64,000 nt of DNA from Acanthornis magna (taxonomy: Eukaryota; Chordata; Aves; Passeriformes; Acanthizidae), in the NCBI GenBank assembly GCA_036785705.1, contig JAWUZG010000159.1:682001-746000 (forward strand). The letters run 5' to 3'. Positions 60,501 to 64,000 of the stretch are shown in pieces. Made by a program: the position numbers and the translations under genes. Numbering within the stretch: the first letter of the stretch is position 1; every line of letters starts with the position of its first letter. The notes under the pieces were generated by a model. The model saw only the letters and a list, made by a program, of their open reading frames with translations. It made no database searches and was not told where the DNA came from.

Positions 60501-63500
60501 TTTTTCCTAGAAAACAGGATACGCCTGCTACAGCCTAATCTGAAGTGACGAGGCCTCCCCAAACCACCCTCCTAAGCTCATATACTTTTATCGAGAGGAA
60601 CGCTGCTCTCAGGGGGTGGCTGCCAGCAGAGCCCCCTCCCTCCATGCCAGGTCCAGAGCTGCTCCTGCCTGACTGGGTCAGGGATTATGGTCCCTGCTCA
60701 GGGGCAGAGGAGCTGGCGGAGGGAGGGAGGGAAGGAGGGAGGGAGAGTTTTGCCTGTGGTTGCAAGTCAGGAGTGTGCCAGAGCCCAGCAGTGGAGCTCC
60801 CAGCTCTGCTCCACCTTTGCACGCAAGGCTGGCAGCCAGTTACTCCTGCAGCAGTGTCTGCCTGGGACAGAATGAGGAGTGTGGTGGGGGAGAGCAAGGG
60901 GCATTAAACTGCGGGAAAACTGAAATCCTGGTCTCAAAGATCTCATTTATCCAGGGGAACAGAACTAAGTCCTCCAAAGTTTCAGCTGGGCAGCCAGGAG
61001 GAGTCCCAGCAATCCTCAGACTGCGACAGCAGAGTCATAGCATCCCTCAGACTGTGTCCAGAGATGTTCTCTGAGTGCTTCCAGCCCAGGGCAGACACTG
61101 CAGGTGGGCAGAACACCCAGAGAGCGGGTGGGCCAGATCAGCCAGCTGAAAGCCCCCCTGGCTTCTTCACACACTCTTACCTTTTTCAGGCCTTTCTCAG
61201 GCTCGCAAGCACAGGCAGTGTTCCCCACTTCAGCTGCAAGGCTGACCTGGGAGCAACTGCAAAGGGCTGGGAGAGCTTGGCATAGGTAATGGCATCAGAG
61301 AACAGGATGAGGACACCCCAGGATTTGATCTCTTGGGAATATATAATAAGGACCCTTTCCCGGCTAACACCCTCCAAGTGCTGAGGAAGTTTTTCAAGTT
61401 TGACATGTGAAATGAAGCTGAAAAATGCATCTCAAGTAGGGTACGTGAATCCTCTGCTCAGTTTGGAGAGCACCATTTTCAGACTCTTTTCCTGTGCATG
61501 TGTGTGTCTCCATTGCTTTTTTTGCTGCTGCTTTTACTTTGGTATTTATGGTGAACAAGGGCGCATACCTGAAACTCCAAACTGATGCCCTTGGCGTGTC
61601 CTCAGCTCTGATGAGTCCATCAGCGACATGTTCTGCATGAGAATGGCCTGGCAGGAGCACCCATGGGCTGACGACTGCCTGCACCCCTACGGCAGCCCTG
61701 GGGCTCTGCCCAGACGCTGGGCACCATCCCCCTCCAGGCACCCCCATAACTATGGCCATCACCCTGCAACCTTCTCTTTTATTCGAGTAAATCCTTCTTG
61801 ATTTGAGAACTGAATAAATTCTGGCAGGGCAGAACCATTTGTGCCATAGTGGGGTTCACGGCACTCGCATGCCACACGGCATTCAGCTCATATCCCAGGA
61901 GGAAGGACCACCGAATTTCCTGGTGATTGTTTGAACAGGATGTTGTGATCACGTAGCTCAGCCGAGACTCTTCTTCTTGGATCCCGTCACTCAATTTTCC
62001 TCAAGAATTTGGTTTGCTGCCTGAGAAATAGTTTACCAGCGTTGGCGTCACCGTCCTGCCGTACCTCCGGCGTGCTCGCACACGCACACACGCGTGCACC
62101 CAGACTGTTCTTAATTAGCTCCTGAAGCATCACCCCGGGAAGACACGGGGAAGGAAAGATCCGTCACAGACTGCTCCTGCACGGCTGACCCCAGCTGCAA
62201 ACCAGGCAGAAAGTTGCTTCTTGCCTGGTTTCAGGTTTTTGGCCACACAGTACTGGGGTAAAAATTCTGGTGGTTGTGAAAATGTGCAATAATTAACTGC
62301 AATTACTAATTTACACTTAGGAAAAATTGCATAAGGTTGTATGCAGCATTTTAAAGCCAGAGAGGAATTCTGTGTTCCACACACTCTGGTGTCCTGTACT
62401 ACCCCCTGCAACCATCTCCCTGAAGGAGTTTTAGTTCAGATTAACTCATTTTTAGACGCAAGGATTTCCCATGGTTTAAACATGGTGACTTAGACAGTTC
62501 ACCACAGAAACGGATCCATTGTTCCAATATGAAAAATCTCTACCTTGTTTAAAGGTGTAGTAAATATTTAGGGTCAAATCCTGCAAGAACCTCACCATGC
62601 AATTTTTTTCACCCCAAAAATCGAGGTGCACAGTCCCACCATGGGTCTATGAAACAGAAACTTTCCCAGCTGGTCTGGGAGGTAGAGAGGAAAGAAAAGG
62701 AAGTTGGATGCTATTTCCAGCCAGACCACCAGTAAATATCTCTTAACTCCCCATCATTAGTGGTACTTAGCTGCTTATCTCCTTGTTTATAAACCACTGC
62801 TGGGATAGTCTCACAATGAAAGCACTATAAAATTTCCTATATTCTCATTTGCAATTACAAGTGTCAGTAATAAACCAGAACCCTTGTGGGCTGTCGAGGT
62901 TTTACCTTCCACAAAGGTTTTTACACACTGTCCTCTGGCCTGACGGACAGGGAACACCTTCCCTGATAAAATGGATCAGACACATTCAACCTGATAGTGG
63001 AATCCCGGAGAGGTCCTTCTCCTGCTCAAGGGAAGCTGTGAAACAGCAATTTGAGGCAAGGGAGTCTTTCAGGATGGGATCAGTTCCATTGTCGTCTGCG
63101 GGAATAAATCCAGTTTCAATATTCTTGGACCAAGGCCTTCCTCCCAAGACCAAACAGAAACGAGATTGTGTAACAGGGCGTGAGAAGGCAATTCCTCTGC
63201 CTTCCTACAACACATCTTCGAATCAAGGAGACCTCCTGCATATGGATTATGGCAAGAATCAAGCTAAAATCTCCCTATGGAAGCTCGACGCCATGGGCGT
63301 CTGGGCACTTTCTGTCCATGGGCTGGCTCATGCCAGGGCTGCTGCTTCCTTGCCCAACATCTGTCCATTCCATGGAGCCCAGCCCTGGGATGTGGGCTGC
63401 TTGTCCCTGGGGCACCTGAGTTGGGCAGCGAGCAGTGCTGGGAGCAGCAGCTGGAGAGGGGAAAGCACACCAAAGTTTCAGTTCCCAAGTGGAATTTTCA
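57600..63500. other. Intergenic between DNMT3B and COMMD7
   Basis: The two divergent promoters are separated by about 6 kb of unique sequence. No exon, RNA gene or CR1 copy was recognised. A GGGA/GGAA purine repeat occurs at about 60718-60745 and a 247-codon plus-strand open frame at 62849-63592 ends in A-rich low-complexity sequence. Confidence 0.55.
60718..60745. repeat. (GGGA)n purine repeat
   Basis: A short run of GGGAGGGAGGGAAGGA-type units, polypurine on the plus strand. Confidence 0.85.
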
Positions 63501-63507
63501 GGGGAGG

Positions 63508-63590
63508 AAAAAAAAAAAACAAAACCAAAAAACCTCACCCAAAAAACCCCAAAAAACAAAGGAAAAAAAAAAAACCCAACCAAACAAAAT
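63508..63590. repeat. A-rich low-complexity tract upstream of COMMD7
   Basis: Long A runs interrupted by CC or CCC. It resembles the tract at 39590-39672. It produces the lysine-rich tail of a spurious open frame. Confidence 0.8.
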
Positions 63591-63694
63591 AGGCCAAAAC
63601 CCCAATATTCACCTTATAAATACGTTTTTAATCAATTTTAAAAAGGTTTTTGTACAGCAAAAAATCTTACAGCAGCACTCGGCTGCCAGCCAGC

Positions 63695-64000
63695 TCTCCA
63701 TCCCGGGAGCCCCGGGCCCCATTGCGATCGCTCGGGCCGCGGGGCACCCCCGGTGCTCCCCCGGTGCTCCCGCGGTGCTCCCCGGGCCGGGCCGGGCCGG
63801 GCCCGCGGCGCTGCGGAAAGTGCGGCCGCCAATGCTCAGGCTGAGGCGGCGGGGCCGGGGCCGGGGCCGGGCGGGCGGAGCCGCCGCCGCCGCCATGGGG
63901 CTGCTCAACTTCACCCGCGACCCGGTGCCGGAGGCGGTGAGCGGCGACATGCACAACCTGAACCAGCTCAGCGCCCAGGTGCGCCGGACGGGGACGGGGA
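63695..64000 (+). promoter_or_regulatory. COMMD7: COMMD7 CpG-island promoter
   Basis: An abrupt rise in CpG and GC from about 63.7 kb to the window edge. Two G-quadruplex-capable tracts are present: a (GGGCC)n run at 63784-63801 and five G-runs at 63851-63875, 20 bp before the start codon. There is no TATA box. The transcription start is not determined. Confidence 0.75.
63895..63978 (+). CDS. COMMD7: COMM domain-containing protein 7, exon 1 (partial gene)
   Basis: The exon starts at an optimal Kozak ATG (GCCGCCATGGGG) and encodes 28 residues, MGLLNFTRDPVPEAVSGDMH then NLNQLSAQ, ending at GCCCAG|GTGCGC in phase 0. Human COMMD7 begins MGRLHCTEDPVPEAVGGDMQ, so the match and the exon end agree. 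COMMD7 is a subunit of the Commander complex, which recycles endosomal membrane proteins, and also modulates NF-kB. The COMM domain itself lies beyond the window. Its position next to DNMT3B is the conserved synteny. Confidence 0.92.

Overview
The window is vertebrate nuclear DNA, almost certainly from a bird. It has multi-exon genes with GT-AG introns, CpG-island promoters, several 5'-truncated CR1 LINE tails (the typical avian retroposon) and compact introns. The gene order COMMD7 - DNMT3B - MAPRE1 is that of human 20q11.21, here in reverse. A songbird is my guess; the species cannot be read from the sequence.

Layout. Positions 1-27.9 kb are gene-poor: unique sequence, CR1 fragments, simple repeats and one orphan GC-rich island (about 1.6-2.3 kb) with two minisatellites. 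MAPRE1 (EB1, minus strand) has six coding exons at 29,543-35,619, a 3'UTR down to about 27.94 kb and a CpG-island promoter near 36.3 kb. A 22-unit minisatellite (36.62-37.13 kb) lies between the MAPRE1 promoter and the 3' end of DNMT3B. DNMT3B (minus strand) has 18 coding exons at 40,180-51,868, a roughly 3 kb 3'UTR ending near 37.19 kb, and a CpG-island promoter at about 55.5-57.5 kb. Positions 57.6-63.6 kb are intergenic. At the right edge the first exon of COMMD7 (plus strand) starts at 63,895 and the gene runs out of the window. DNMT3B and COMMD7 are divergent; DNMT3B and MAPRE1 are head-to-tail with less than 1 kb between them.

Main finding. All DNMT3B exons join in frame to give 719 residues with intact PWWP and ADD domains and a catalytic domain, but I find no exons for the 63 residues that hold the target recognition domain (human 745-807, exons 21-22). 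The 1,165-bp intron where they belong has no match. The flanking exon phases (AG|G) join directly in frame, giving exactly the architecture of the human splice isoform DNMT3B3, which is catalytically impaired and acts as an accessory subunit. The equivalent of alternative exon 10 is also missing. Several residues nearly invariant in active DNMT3 enzymes, two of them at human ICF-syndrome mutation sites, are changed. The gene may be a genome-fixed accessory or pseudo-methyltransferase, unless the assembly has lost a segment. The other notable item is a 19-unit, 15-bp minisatellite whose unit is a perfect Pol III B-box (TFIIIC site).
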